Below, piece after piece: positions 1 through 11,123 of a DNA stretch of 64,000 bases. The notes below the pieces were generated by a model. The model ran no database searches. It saw only the letters and a program-made list of their open reading frames with translations, and was not told the origin of the DNA. Source of the stretch: Phoenix dactylifera (taxonomy: Eukaryota; Streptophyta; Magnoliopsida; Arecales; Arecaceae); contig NC_052399.1 of NCBI RefSeq assembly GCF_009389715.1, forward strand, positions 28,715,146 through 28,779,145, written 5' to 3'. Position 1 is the stretch's first letter. The number at the start of each line of letters is the position of its first letter. The translations under genes were made by a program, and so were the position numbers.

Positions 1-467
1 AAAATAATAATAAAAAAAAACCTTGCTGCATGCAGCATCAAATATGCACACCACTCAATTCATCTATGTAATTGGTGTGCAGTGGTTGATTGGCACGTCA
101 ATTAATGAATATTGTCAATATATATGTAATTTTAGCAGACTTATTCAGATACATGCAATTATAAGTGTCTTGATATACATGCCATTTTATCAATACAAAC
201 AATGATTTGTATCGACTGCAACCTGCTCATTCTATCATTCTAATGATAGGATCTGACACCTCGCAGATATCGGAGAGAAGCCGCGGTGGGAGCGGGGGAG
301 GCGGCGGAGCCCCGGCAGGCCACCATCAAGCTAGCGCTCCCACACGGGTTGCAAAAGAGGAAAAAGGGAATGAATCAAAGAGAGAGGAAAAAGGTGGCGG
401 CTCATGACATTCATCAACATTTGTTGCCTATTTATGATTTGTCATGGGAGAGTATGTATATGTGTGC

Positions 468-508
468 ATGTATGTATGTATGTATGTATGTATGTACGTA
501 TGTATGTA
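468..508. repeat. (TATG)n microsatellite
   Basis: About ten copies of TATG, with one C substitution near 497. It is a tetranucleotide simple repeat and the reading frames through it are artefacts. Confidence 0.9.
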
Positions 509-1652
509 AAATGTATATGTATGTATGAGAAAGTTGTCTCGTCTACATGCAATATGAATCACACGCACCTCTCATCATCATATGATCAAGTAGGAAAGAT
601 TGCAATGATACTTTCAATGATACGTACACATTTTGTTTTAATTTTTTTTTGAGACAACGGACGTCTAGGTTTCATGCAGCTTGGTGACCGAACGGTAATT
701 TATGTAGGCCTGGCTATATTTCATTAATCTAGCTCTTTCCATGAAAAGTTGCTATCACTTGGACCTTATCAGTTAATGCATCTTCTTATACGTTGCTGGC
801 TTTACGATGTCTTTTTTCCTCCTCATTATTTGTGTACTTTCATACACTTAAAGGAGCATTTCTGCACTTAACGAAACACGACTACGTAATTGTTTGTTCA
901 TTTAATCGACATCACTGCATGTGAAAGTAATAATAGTTGAAGTTGACACATAATTTCCTTAGATGTAATGGCGATACTTCCTGCTATCGATACCAAAACA
1001 TTTCAAAAGGAAACAAAAGCAAGGCATCTAAGTAGGCAGCAATAAACTTCTCATTGTACAGAAGTTCTCATGCACATATATATGCATGGAGGAAGTATCA
1101 TGGATGCAAGTTTAGCTACATATTAAGTTTATTAAAGAGGTTACTTGTTAAATATGTATCATAGAACCCAACGACATTACTATAAGAGATTTTCTTTTTT
1201 TTTGTCAAAACATGAACAGATTAGCCTATTGATAACTTTGCAGGATTAAAAGAGCCTCTCTTACATTTTTAATATCTACTGACTTTACTAAAAGATTACC
1301 AGACTTCTTCTCGTAGAGGAGACAGAAATTCCTTCCTTTATGGCTTCCTTCCTTTATGGCCAAATCATAAAGAAAGATCCAAACTATGAGGCCTGACATT
1401 TCTTCATCCTTAATACCTCTTCTAAATTCCAAATATACGTGGAAACCGCTTATAGCTAAGTTTGTAGGAGTTCATGCATGTTTCTTCGATTGAAATTGCA
1501 ATTTTGATCCAGGCCAGTGATCATTCATTCTTTTCTTTTTAAATATATCTTTTCTTGGTCTCTTAGTAGTTGATTTCTTTAAAAGATGTCATCTCTCCAG
1601 TCTCTCCCTTCTTCCTCTCAAAGGGGGAAAAGAGAACTCGCTTAAGTCCCTC

Positions 1653-1674
1653 CCTCTCTCTCTCTCTCTCTCTC
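1653..1674. repeat. (CT)n microsatellite
   Basis: An uninterrupted CT run of about 11 units in the intergenic region, roughly 450 bp upstream of the LEA_2 gene TATA box. Confidence 0.9.
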
Positions 1675-2099
1675 ATGTTCTTTAATTGTCTCATGATCTT
1701 ATGCACCGGAGTTGAGCTAGAAATTGTACTATGGTAACTCATGACGTTTTAAATGTCTCTTGATGTTCATCATGTCATAATACATAAATAGTGTGCATGG
1801 TTAGGTCAGTGGTACGAGAAGACATCAGCATCACAAATGCTATGATTTTATGGTAGAAAAAGTAAATGGTATGATGATCTCTGAAACTTAAGAATACGAA
1901 TGCTGTCAAGCATAAAGGTGGAACCTCCATTACCTTTGGAAGGAAGAAGTCCAGCAGCAGAAGCCATCGGTTTCCGGGGAGATACCACTTAAAGGGGCTC
2001 AAGAGGCAACTTTTAAGAAAGGAATAAAGGCAAGAGGTACTTGCACGAGGCTTATTACCAAGGGAAAGCCCGGCCGTCTCCTTTAATGCTTGAAATTAG

Positions 2100-2106
2100 T
2101 ATATAA
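2100..2106 (+). promoter_or_regulatory. Putative TATA box of the LEA_2 gene
   Basis: TATATAA lies about 115 bp upstream of the preferred ATG (2215). Transcription would start near 2130 and give a leader of about 85 nt. Placement is by motif and distance only. Confidence 0.5.
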
Positions 2107-2214
2107 CTCAGCCCTCCTGCCTCATTGCACAATTTCTCTATGGATTCATAGCATTCTATGCTTCACAAACTAAAAGCTAAAGGAGAACAAGAAAGGAGGA
2201 GAAGATTTGTGAGA

Positions 2215-3257
2215 ATGGACGCACCAAATCGACAACCATTTGAGATCATAGAGGCTCACTACCCAAGCAGCATGGAGACTCATAATCCAAGTTTTCCTCC
2301 TGGAAAGTGGTGTTGCGTCCTTTCTTCCCTTCTCTTCAGCCTAGCAATATTAACTGCAGCAATTCTAGTCATAATATTTGTCCTAAAACCAAAGAAGCCG
2401 ATCTTCCATCTGCATGCCATACAATTGGGTTCTCTCAAGCTGGATGCAATCTCTGGCAAGGAAGGAAATGACTCTTCATCAGTGGTTTCCTTGATGTTTG
2501 TCACGCAAAACCCCAACAAGTTTGGAATCAGATACGGTTCCTCAGTGCTTGGGATTTTATTTGAAAGCAATCCGATAGGCGTTCTCGAGGTTCCAACATT
2601 TTATCAGCCATCTCACAGCAGGAATGAGACTGTTCTGATGCATGTCTTGTTCAAACAACTAAACATCAGCAAATTTATCAGCGGGGAATTGATGAACAGT
2701 TCTTCAGATGGTCATCACATTGAGATCAGAGTATCTGGAGGAATCCTTGCTCGGTTGCATGTCTTGAACTTTCTATTGCCAAAGATTAAGGTTCGCTTCA
2801 AACCTGGTACTTCTTGATCTCAAGTTTTCTATATATTCAGTTCTCCTTAATTCATCTATTTGTTATTCTCTTGAACGTCCATTACTGAAGATTAGGTATC
2901 TACAATAGAAAAAAAAGGGGACAAATTTAGGTTCACTTCTTGTCATCTTGGTTCCACACACAGTAATGGAAATCAGTAAGCTTTACTTACCTAGAATTCT
3001 CAGTTTACTACTATTTTTGTTGTGTAGGTTTCGCTCGATTGCAGAATAAGCATAAACTATGGTGCTTTCACATTAAGCAGAGCCCTTAGTTCTTTAAAGT
3101 CAGACAAGGTAAAGCATGAAACATCTCTTGCATGTTCTACTACATGAACAGTTTTATTTTAACAACTGAAGTCCAGCTTCCTAATGTCTTGCAGGCCCTC
3201 CTTATTTCAAACTTCCCTCACCTCTCTCAGAAGTGTTCCTCAGCTCTTTGTATATAA
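2215..3257 (+). CDS. LEA_2 / NDR1-HIN1-like membrane protein
   Basis: Read as three exons: 2215-2790, 3028-3108 and 3195-3257. All junctions are GT-AG and phase 0, giving 239 aa. The N-terminus is cytosolic and proline-containing. Residues 33-57 form one hydrophobic membrane span, followed by a basic KPKK and an extracytosolic LEA_2 fold. The NPNKFGIRY motif at 99-107 is a hallmark of the family. Without splicing the frame would run only 8 more residues past K192 and stop. With splicing it continues as VSLDCRISINYG, which looks like the family's conserved C-terminal strand. An upstream in-frame ATG at 2158 would add 19 basic residues; I prefer 2215 because the extension looks non-conserved. 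Plants have many NHL/LEA-14-type paralogues linked to defence and dehydration. The exact role of this one cannot be told. Confidence 0.8.
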
Positions 3258-4020
3258 CAGAGAAATAGTCTGAACATACCAACCTGAGTTGCTCAATGAG
3301 TTGCTCTTTGTATTCTTTACTTTCTTTTTATTTCTTTTGCTTTCTTCTTCCTCATTAAAAGTGTACCTTGCATATTAGTTGTTCCTCAATGAACAAAAAA
3401 TCAACAATACCAATAAAAACCAATATACTTTTGCTGAGCAATTGCTAAGGTTAATTTGAAGCTTCACGAAAATGAGACAAGTAATTCACCCCATATACAT
3501 TTCACAAGCTATCTGACTAACATAATATAAAGGAGCACCATGCATGGTAGGCTAGATTATGGACTGGTTAAAATATATTCATCAAGAAGAACTTGCCTAA
3601 AATTTGGAGGACAAAAAATTTCCAAAGATTAATGCAGTTTTGCAAATGGAACAATAATTTAAGGTTAATCACAGAAAGGCTACCAGTACAATGATAGTCT
3701 ACAACTGATGTCCAAAAAGAAACCAATATAACCAAAAGTAAATGAACAATGTTCAAGTGTATTTCCATTGAATGTTCTGATAAAAATATGCACGGTCTTT
3801 CTCAGTTCCGACAATATAGAGATGCAGAACAAGCAAGGTATACTGTTGATATTTTTCACACTCCGGTGAACACCCAAAAGTGTCATTTTCTGTTTTGTTC
3901 GTTGTGATCCCAACCATCATCTTATTGTTTGACTGGCCTCTCTGATGGTCAAAATAAAGCAGAGCATTGATGAACAATGGGAACTCTGACAAACAATTGG
4001 AAGTTTAGCATGTCAGCCAC
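3258..4020. other. Intergenic, downstream of the LEA_2 gene
   Basis: This should contain the LEA_2 3' UTR, in T-rich sequence from about 3300 to 3360. Nothing else is recognisable. The short minus-strand frames at 3568-3992 show no family signature. Confidence 0.5.
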
Positions 4021-5964
4021 CAGTAGAGGCCATTCAGAACAATATAAAATGCGCAGCAGCTTCAGGTCACTCTACTGTTCCCAGAATAATGTCAGTTGCA
4101 GTCAGATAAGCATCGCCTAGAATCACAGATTAGCATCAATCCATGTTGCAACAATGTTACCTTCCAGTGAGACTCCAACAAAAGCACCTGATTCCATTTC
4201 AAACAGAAACATAGACATCATACTTCCTGTCATGACATGCAAAAGACACACTATGTCTTATAATTGACACCTGAAATGGAGACACTGCAAGGAGTGGATT
4301 ACCATAGGAGTGAGCCAGACTTCTTAGTATAGGTTTTATATACACAATTTTCCAACTTTTAACACCCCAGATGAAATCATTTGTGAAAATTTTCAAATCA
4401 TTAGTCATGGCTGTAAATACATACATATATCAAAAATATGTCAAGCACAATGAACAATCACCTTGTCAACGAAAGTTGTCCAATTTATTGATTCTAGCTG
4501 CAACAGTCATTTAAAAACGCAAACATATATCACATATTATTAAGTAGTATTAAATGTACATTGTCCAGAAAATTGCTCCTACCAAGTTTGAATTAAGGGG
4601 CACTTTGGTTGCCGCATGTCTAGATGCAGCTGCACCTAGAAGTGTTGCATTGGTATTGCAAGGATCTGTTTGGTTTGCTCGCATCTGAAAACTGCATCTG
4701 CAATTTCTGTTCTTGGTTATTTAGTCAGGAGAGAGGGTGATCACCATGCAACTGACATGCCATTGGTACTAATTATAACATCGATGCTATAGTAACATTA
4801 TCATATTATCACATTGTATAATTATTATAGTATTATACCATAATATAAATTTTATTTTTGATTTTAGAATAAGTTTATTCTAGTACATTATTCTAAATAA
4901 TTATCATACTATAGTTACATTATAGCATATTATAGTATACTGCAATTATTGATTTTATTATACTATAATATAATTATTATCAGACTACAACAAATTTGAT
5001 TTTAGCTTATAATTTATATAACTGTTTTTTCCTTCGTCAGCAAATAATTCGGCATGACCATTAAAACAAGCAAATTGAAGGTTATTTCAAGAAAAGCCAA
5101 GTATCTTAATTCTCACAGCAATTTCATATTTCATAGATGAAGTCAAACCCATTGATTCAACAACTAGTTACTAGTTTAAAGTCATGGATCAACCTAATAT
5201 TGGACTCAAGGTTCTTTGTTTCAAGTTCTTCTTTCAAGTACATATTATATGCAAAATTCAAACTCCAGTAAATCCCATAACACAATATCGAGCACCCGAG
5301 CACAGCTCAAAAATCCACTCTAAATCATCTTCCATGAGAATGCACATCAGAAACTTTGGATCCATGTTGGATGGTCTAAACATGGGTGAGTTTCCCCAAC
5401 ATCTACTTACCATAACAAGGAGTCAAAAGAAACAAGAAACAGAAGTAGATGGGAACCATGACGTTTGTGAAGAGTATTGCTTATAAAATAATCTCTTGGG
5501 AAACATGATTGTGGAGTGGCAAGTGCACAAGGTATAGACAATGGCAGTTGGATCTTCAGAGAAAGACTTCACCAAATTTGAGGAGCAAAGGGTGCTGACG
5601 CCAGTGACGAGTACATAGGTACATGACAGAGTTTAGGGGAAGAGTAGGAGAGCGAACTGATCATGAGAAGGAAAAATGTTGGTTCACCACATGTTTGGGA
5701 AAAATATAGAACAAAGAAAATGCAGTGGTTACTAAACATCCAGATATTTTTGTTTCTGATAATATTACCTTTGGTACAACTGTTAGTGTAACAAATTCCA
5801 GATCCTTTATCACCAGCTCAGAAATCTGCTTCAAAGACTCTCCCAACTGGTCCTGCTATTGCATTCAAACCTCTCACAAGGGAAAAGTGCTTGGAGCTGG
5901 TAAATGTCTTGACAGCTTTAGAACCATGTAGAACAATGATGAAGTCCATCAGTTCGCCCAAGAT
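4021..5964 (-). pseudogene. Decayed FYVE/Ysc84-domain (SH3YL1-like) gene
   Basis: On the minus strand, 5964-5769 reads as an exon starting ILGELMDFIIVLHGSKAVKTF and ending in CTKG. This is the C-terminal Ysc84 (DUF500, lipid/actin-binding) domain of plant FYVE-type proteins. The next exon starts at 4187 (GAFVGVSLEGNIVAT, then GDAYLTATDIILGTVE). The phase-1 junction between them is conserved, so this is an unprocessed remnant, not a retrocopy. It is broken. A TGA at 5820-5818 and another at 4125-4123 sit where the family has Arg, consistent with CGA to TGA decay. Another TGA is at 4069-4067. One base is missing near 4118, where FYGD should be read, and an expected Arg reads Trp in IVATW. I found no clear FYVE finger or N-terminal exons upstream. 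The ~1.6 kb intron (4188-5768) holds only AT-rich sequence. Confidence 0.72.
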
Positions 5965-7185
5965 CTGTACAATACAGGTTAGACAAAAAGAGAAATCAAA
6001 AAGAAAGATGTATGATCTAAAGGCACGGCACAGTCCCAGAACTTGAATTCACATATTCCTCTTGGATGACCAAGTTCGAAGTACAGAATCCTGCAATATT
6101 ACAATCAGCTATTATTTATTAGGAAGCTAAACCAACTAAAAAAGACCCAAGTTATGTCTTCATCATGTTAATTACTTCAAATAATGTTCTTTTTATGGTC
6201 ACCCACAAAATCAAACTTGGCATCTGATATGTTCAACAACACACAATTTGCATGTCTTTAATAAACATAAGAAAGGTAAGGTCATGCATCATGCTAATAA
6301 ACTTGGAATTTTCACGAGCAATTTTGCCTCTTGACAGATCAGACTTTTTTTTTTGATACATCTCTTGCCTTAAAGATGTATAAATTAGAGGAAGAGACAT
6401 CAATATATGAGCTCTAAATGATAAAAGAACAACACATATATTGATAGATCATCAATTTCTTAGTGTATTACTTAAGTGTTTGTACTTGCTGAACATTTGA
6501 TATTGTGTTCTGTACCTCAAACATGAAAGCAGTCCTCAAAACCAAACCTTGCTAGCCAAATTCTTCAACGAAGTTTTTTCCCCCCTAATCCACGGAAATT
6601 GGGAGGGCTGCTTCTAAGTTCCATAAACATAAAGCAGCAAAATCAGTATTTTACCTTTCACTTTCCAGCAACTAGTCATTTAGGTTTTATAGTAAAGTAC
6701 TCTATCTGCTGGAAATGTACCGGGCTGTGAAATTAATAACAACTCACAAGAGAGCAGTTTGATTCATAAAGCCATCCCATATACATGGTAGAAGTCTTAA
6801 AGGCATGAGACTTTCCTAGTGCAAGGTTAGATAAATAAAGGTTTTTTTTGACATTTTATCTCACTTTCATGAATCACCCTCCAAACTCCCACATGTCTAC
6901 ATGCAACATTGAAATATCAGACATAGAAGCCATAAGTTAAGGAACAAATGCAGAAGATAGCCGCTCAAAATCGGCAGTAATGCCTCCCATGGGTAAAGGG
7001 CAGTGAAAGGAGAAGTGCACTACATGCAGACTGTAGTATAACAATCTGGAAGTCACTCCATAGGTTCTTCTTCTAGAATCTCCTTAAAAGTACTATAGTT
7101 GGTGGCTTCTGCCTCAAGCAAGAGTAGTGCACTTGGTAATGTACACTGATGAATGTAGGAACATGTCTCCATCTTAGGTTGACGT

Positions 7186-7440
7186 ACCATCTCGAACCGT
7201 TCGGTATGGAGCCTACCGTACCATACCAAGTTGAAACTGGTACGAAACTCATATTCAGATTGGTACAGATCTTGTACCGCCTCGTATCGAGGCATTCCGA
7301 GGTGTGTACCTACTTGTACCGAGATAAAAGTGAAAAAATGGTTTGAGAGCTATTTCGGTATGGGATGCATACCATACCGTACCAACTCGTACTATATTGA
7401 ACTAGTAATGTACCAGTATGTTACCCAGTACCGAGATTGC
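7186..7440. repeat. GTACC-type dispersed repeat, copy A
   Basis: Dense in TACCGTACC, ACCATACC and their complements, so much of it is self-complementary. Related blocks lie at about 48548-48770, 51150-51360 and 52870-53045. It has no coding potential. It is probably a non-autonomous mobile family; boundaries are approximate and no target-site duplication is clear. Confidence 0.6.
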
Positions 7441-9015
7441 AGACCTTAGTCTCCATTGCTTTCAAATCCCAAAAATGATATATTAGCAATTTAACGAGGT
7501 TGAACGCCACCATATCCTTTGCTTCTGCTAGTGAGAATTGCAACTATCCCACTCAAGACATCTTTCAAGTTCACTTCAGGGTGATCTTTGGGTTGTGAAG
7601 TAATGCAAAGACCCTACACCTAAATCATATCCATCATGAAAGTCGTTCTCAATCATTAACTGATAAGGATTTCATTGTATTAAGGATATTTTCCCTGATG
7701 AGCAAGCTTTTTTCTCAGGGACACTCCAGAAATCAGATTGGAAGCCATCCTGATAATAGCTTTCATATCAAGCTTAAAGAGTGAAGGATATGAAACTATT
7801 TCTCTAGATGCTTCCATCCTGTATTTGACTCTTGAAGGCTTTCAACAGACAGAGCTCCTCCTACAGGTTATACCACAACAAAGAGAGAATAGGACTCAAG
7901 AGCCCCTTATTTGGTCTAAGCTCAATGAAGAATAACAATATGACGTGACACTGAACAAGTTTTAAACAACAAATTCATATGCTCAAATAAAATGTTCTTA
8001 TCGGCATATCTATCACTTTTCCTCCTCCCAAAAAAAGTTCATTTTTATCAAATAATTAAAAAGCAACATATTCAATGAAAACCTATATAGACTGAAAGAA
8101 GAAATGCCATTACAAGGAAATGAAAAACTTATAGCAGCAATCGAGAGTATCAAACTTCACAATTTTCTAAGCAGAAGGGAACATATTAAGTGCCAGAAAT
8201 GGTTATGCTGCAACATACTCACAAAATATGCTCCTAGGAGTCCATCATGAGAAATCAAAAGAATAATCCAAGAACTAAATAAGATGATTGCACATTTGAA
8301 CTGTCAGACAATTAAGCTGCAGTTTCAAGCAAATTATAATAACCCAATAGAATAAGTAGATAGAAGTTCATAGGTGATTCAAGGTTTGAAAAAAAACTCA
8401 GGAAGCTAGCACCAAAACTCTCTTGGGATAATATCATAGGAAAACTATACAAGATTCAGAGATTTTTTTTTAAAAAAAAAGAGCAATGTTTCTTTCAGTA
8501 TTGAGATGCATAGTGTAGGATCCAACAAAACATAGTGCAGTATTAAGTACACACACACATAATCACAATAAAATGCTGGAAAAGAGAGAAGTGAAGTCAA
8601 ATTTATACTCATTTAAAAAGAAAGTTTTTTGAAATTCAAGAATATTCCTTCTCTCAATTTTTGTCCTCAGAATTCCTTGTTATGGAACTAATGAGCATCA
8701 CCAATAAGAAAAAACAGCATCCACTAAATGTGGGAATATCATCTTAATCCTACAATCATCTTGGTGGGGTCTACATGATACCAAGGTCCAAGGTAGCACC
8801 ATCATGATGCTAACACCCCAGGAACTGCATTCATTTTGGAGTGAGAACGATCCAATAGATGAGATCCCTTAAATCATATGAAGCCAGCTACTCTATTTAC
8901 CTAAATTTTAGCAGACATGTCGGTGAATAAAGCCACCACATACCTAGTCAGCTGCAAGTTAAAAGATATAGCAGCATCCTGGGCTACTACCTCTGTAGTA
9001 TTAACCCATTCAACG

Positions 9016-9047
<32 letters not shown>
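9016..9047. repeat. 32-base poly-C tract followed by five G
   Basis: An uninterrupted run of 32 C followed by GGGGG. The reported length may be an assembly estimate, because homopolymers of this size are unreliable. Confidence 0.9.
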
Positions 9048-9049
<2 letters not shown>

Positions 9050-10860
9050 GGGCCAAGGTCCAATCCCAATGATCCCACATCTTCTCTCTCCTCTTCTTTT
9101 CTGAATTGTAACCCTTATGTCCTCTAAGAGAAGTTATTTCCTAAGTTTAAAATTTCTCCCCGTATATCATCCTCTTTTCAGACAGCCACCCAATCATGAA
9201 GGTGTTGATCTAATAAGAAAAAGGACAAATAGAAACATAATATACAGAACCTTGTAAAATTTGTTTTCTTAGCCGTCAAAATGAGTGGTCAATGCTGAGA
9301 TGAACCAAGATCTTGGTTGACAACAGCTGGTGGTGTGAAGATAAAATTTGCAAAAAAAAAAAGAACATGATATTCCAAGATCTCAACTGAGACATGAGAT
9401 ATGATATATCAAATTATTGGATGATACATTAAGACCGAGATTGATTACTATTTTAAGGCATTGGATTCAAATTTAACATTTAAAACTTATTTAATGTTTA
9501 AAAAATGAAAAGTTTCAGTGGATAATATCCAATATTTAGATATGATGTGTAGAGAGCTATATTAATTACCACAGATGTTTTCTATATTATTAAGAGGCTT
9601 GGAATCACTTCATTGACCTCCGGGGCAATCGTCTATAAGCCCTTTTTGATCACCAAAAAAAAAAAACTTATTTTTTATATATAGAATTCTAGAATTGCAC
9701 TAAATTATTCCCAAATATTATATAAAAAATTAGCTTATAATAAAATAATTACTTGTCTGCTTTAATGTTATTATTTTAGACCATTGTAGAAAAGAAGCAC
9801 TTCAAGACCAAAAGGAGCCCATAATATTAGGAGTTCAACATATGGCTGACTCTGCTGACCATGGATCATTATATATTAAAATACATAGGTCTTTCGCTTT
9901 CACTCCTAACATATTGCGGTTCCATCAGTAACCATTTCTCATCCCTACCTAGCAAAATAACATACGTCATCTATGCCAAATCTTCCCAATTCTCATATTT
10001 GTTGAGGTTGAAAATATTAATCCATATTATATATTAATCAAACATCAAGATTGCACTAAATTAAGCTATTGTACTCCATAGAATCATTTTCTCTTCATCA
10101 GAGAAAACGTCCCTAATCTAAAACATAAAAAAAGCTCCAATCTTTCAGAATTTTACCTTTCTTGATAATCTTGAGTGAAAGCAAGAAGAGTGCCAATACA
10201 TAACATCTGAAATCAAGCTCCACATGGTTTTCAATAGGAAGCCCTAGGATTCATAAAATCCCTAAATACTCGGGAAAAATCGTACCATACAGAGAAATAG
10301 AATCGAGACAATACTGAATTCAAAAAAAAAGAGGAAACTTTTGTCAGAAAACCTCATTTTTTAATGCTTCAGATGCCCAAAAATAATAAAAAAATTCCAA
10401 AAGATTCAGTGCTGGATGAAGCTCGAAGCGATGGATGGAGAGAGAAAACGAGCCTTCTTATCGATGGACGGAAGAAAACTTAGTAAAAAAATAAAAAGCA
10501 GGATGGACCTCTATATCGGGTCTGGTCGGATAAAGAGAAAACCCGTTCCTCGCTTACCGGATCCGGTTCTTTAATTTAAACCCGACCCGAAAACGATCCA
10601 GCCCTACTTTTAAACGCACCTGCCGCCTGTTAAGAATTATCTACGATGCCTTCCCATAAACCATCCTATGCGGTAGCCGGTTTCATATGCGATTAATGAT
10701 AATATGGGCGGCTAGGATGCGTTTAATTACAATCCGGACAGGAGATCTAATTTATTTGTATAGAAATTCATATGCGGGCCTTTCATCGCTTACCTTTTCT
10801 GTCAGCACCCCGTTCTCCCCCTTTCCCTAACCTAGTAGGGCACGGAAGGTTTTCCGAAAC

Positions 10861-10918
10861 CCGGCGGCGGACGGCGGCGGGCGGCGGACGGCGGCGGTGG
10901 ATATATAGTGGCGGCGGC
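10861..10918 (+). promoter_or_regulatory. Spc24 promoter: CGG-rich block and TATA-like motif
   Basis: A (CGG/CGGA)n stretch is interrupted at 10902-10908 by TATATAG, a plausible TATA box. It lies about 215 bp upstream of the Spc24 ATG, placing transcription start near 10935. Two tiny upstream frames follow it: an ATG at 10973 encoding MWWF and an ATG at 11017 encoding MQEE. Both are out of frame with the main start. Confidence 0.5.
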
Positions 10919-11123
10919 TCCGCCACTGGTTAAACCCTCTCTCGCTCTCATTATTTGGGAATAATTGGAGAAATGTGGTGGTTTTGAATCGGAATTTCTT
11001 GTTTTATACGTGTTTGATGCAGGAGGAGTGAACTTGGGGGAAGGGGAGGGACTTAAAGATTGGATTTTTATTCATCAAAGAGTGGGAATTCTCTCGTCCG
11101 CGGTGGGTTTCTGGTGTTTTATG

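Larger units (their letters stand above)
1..2099. other. Intergenic, upstream of the LEA_2 gene
   Basis: I see no convincing gene here. The open frames are short, low-complexity or cross simple repeats. The stretch holds a (TATG)n microsatellite near 468-508 and a (CT)n tract at 1653-1674, and is otherwise AT-rich. Confidence 0.6.
5965..10860. other. Long non-coding interval with scattered repeats
   Basis: About 4.9 kb upstream of the pseudogene. It may hold eroded 5' exons of that gene, but none is recognisable. Visible contents are a GTACC-type dispersed repeat at about 7186-7440 and a 32-base poly-C tract at 9016-9047. Near 10500-10600 there is a CCCGACCC-rich patch similar to the hAT-like elements further right. 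The short open frames (for example 7738-7935) lack any family signature. Confidence 0.5.

Noticed and set aside
286-652. Overlapping small frames at the left end
   Set aside because: They run through the (TATG)n repeat and have repeat-derived residues.
6047-6095. Possible additional Ysc84 pseudogene exon (minus strand, GCAGGATTCTGTACTTCGAA)
   Set aside because: A weak resemblance to the AGVLVAYKLG region needs several gaps. Not strong enough to include.
10965-11120. N-terminal extension of Spc24 upstream of 11121
   Set aside because: The in-frame extension has no ATG (it opens at TTG) and its sequence does not resemble Spc24.
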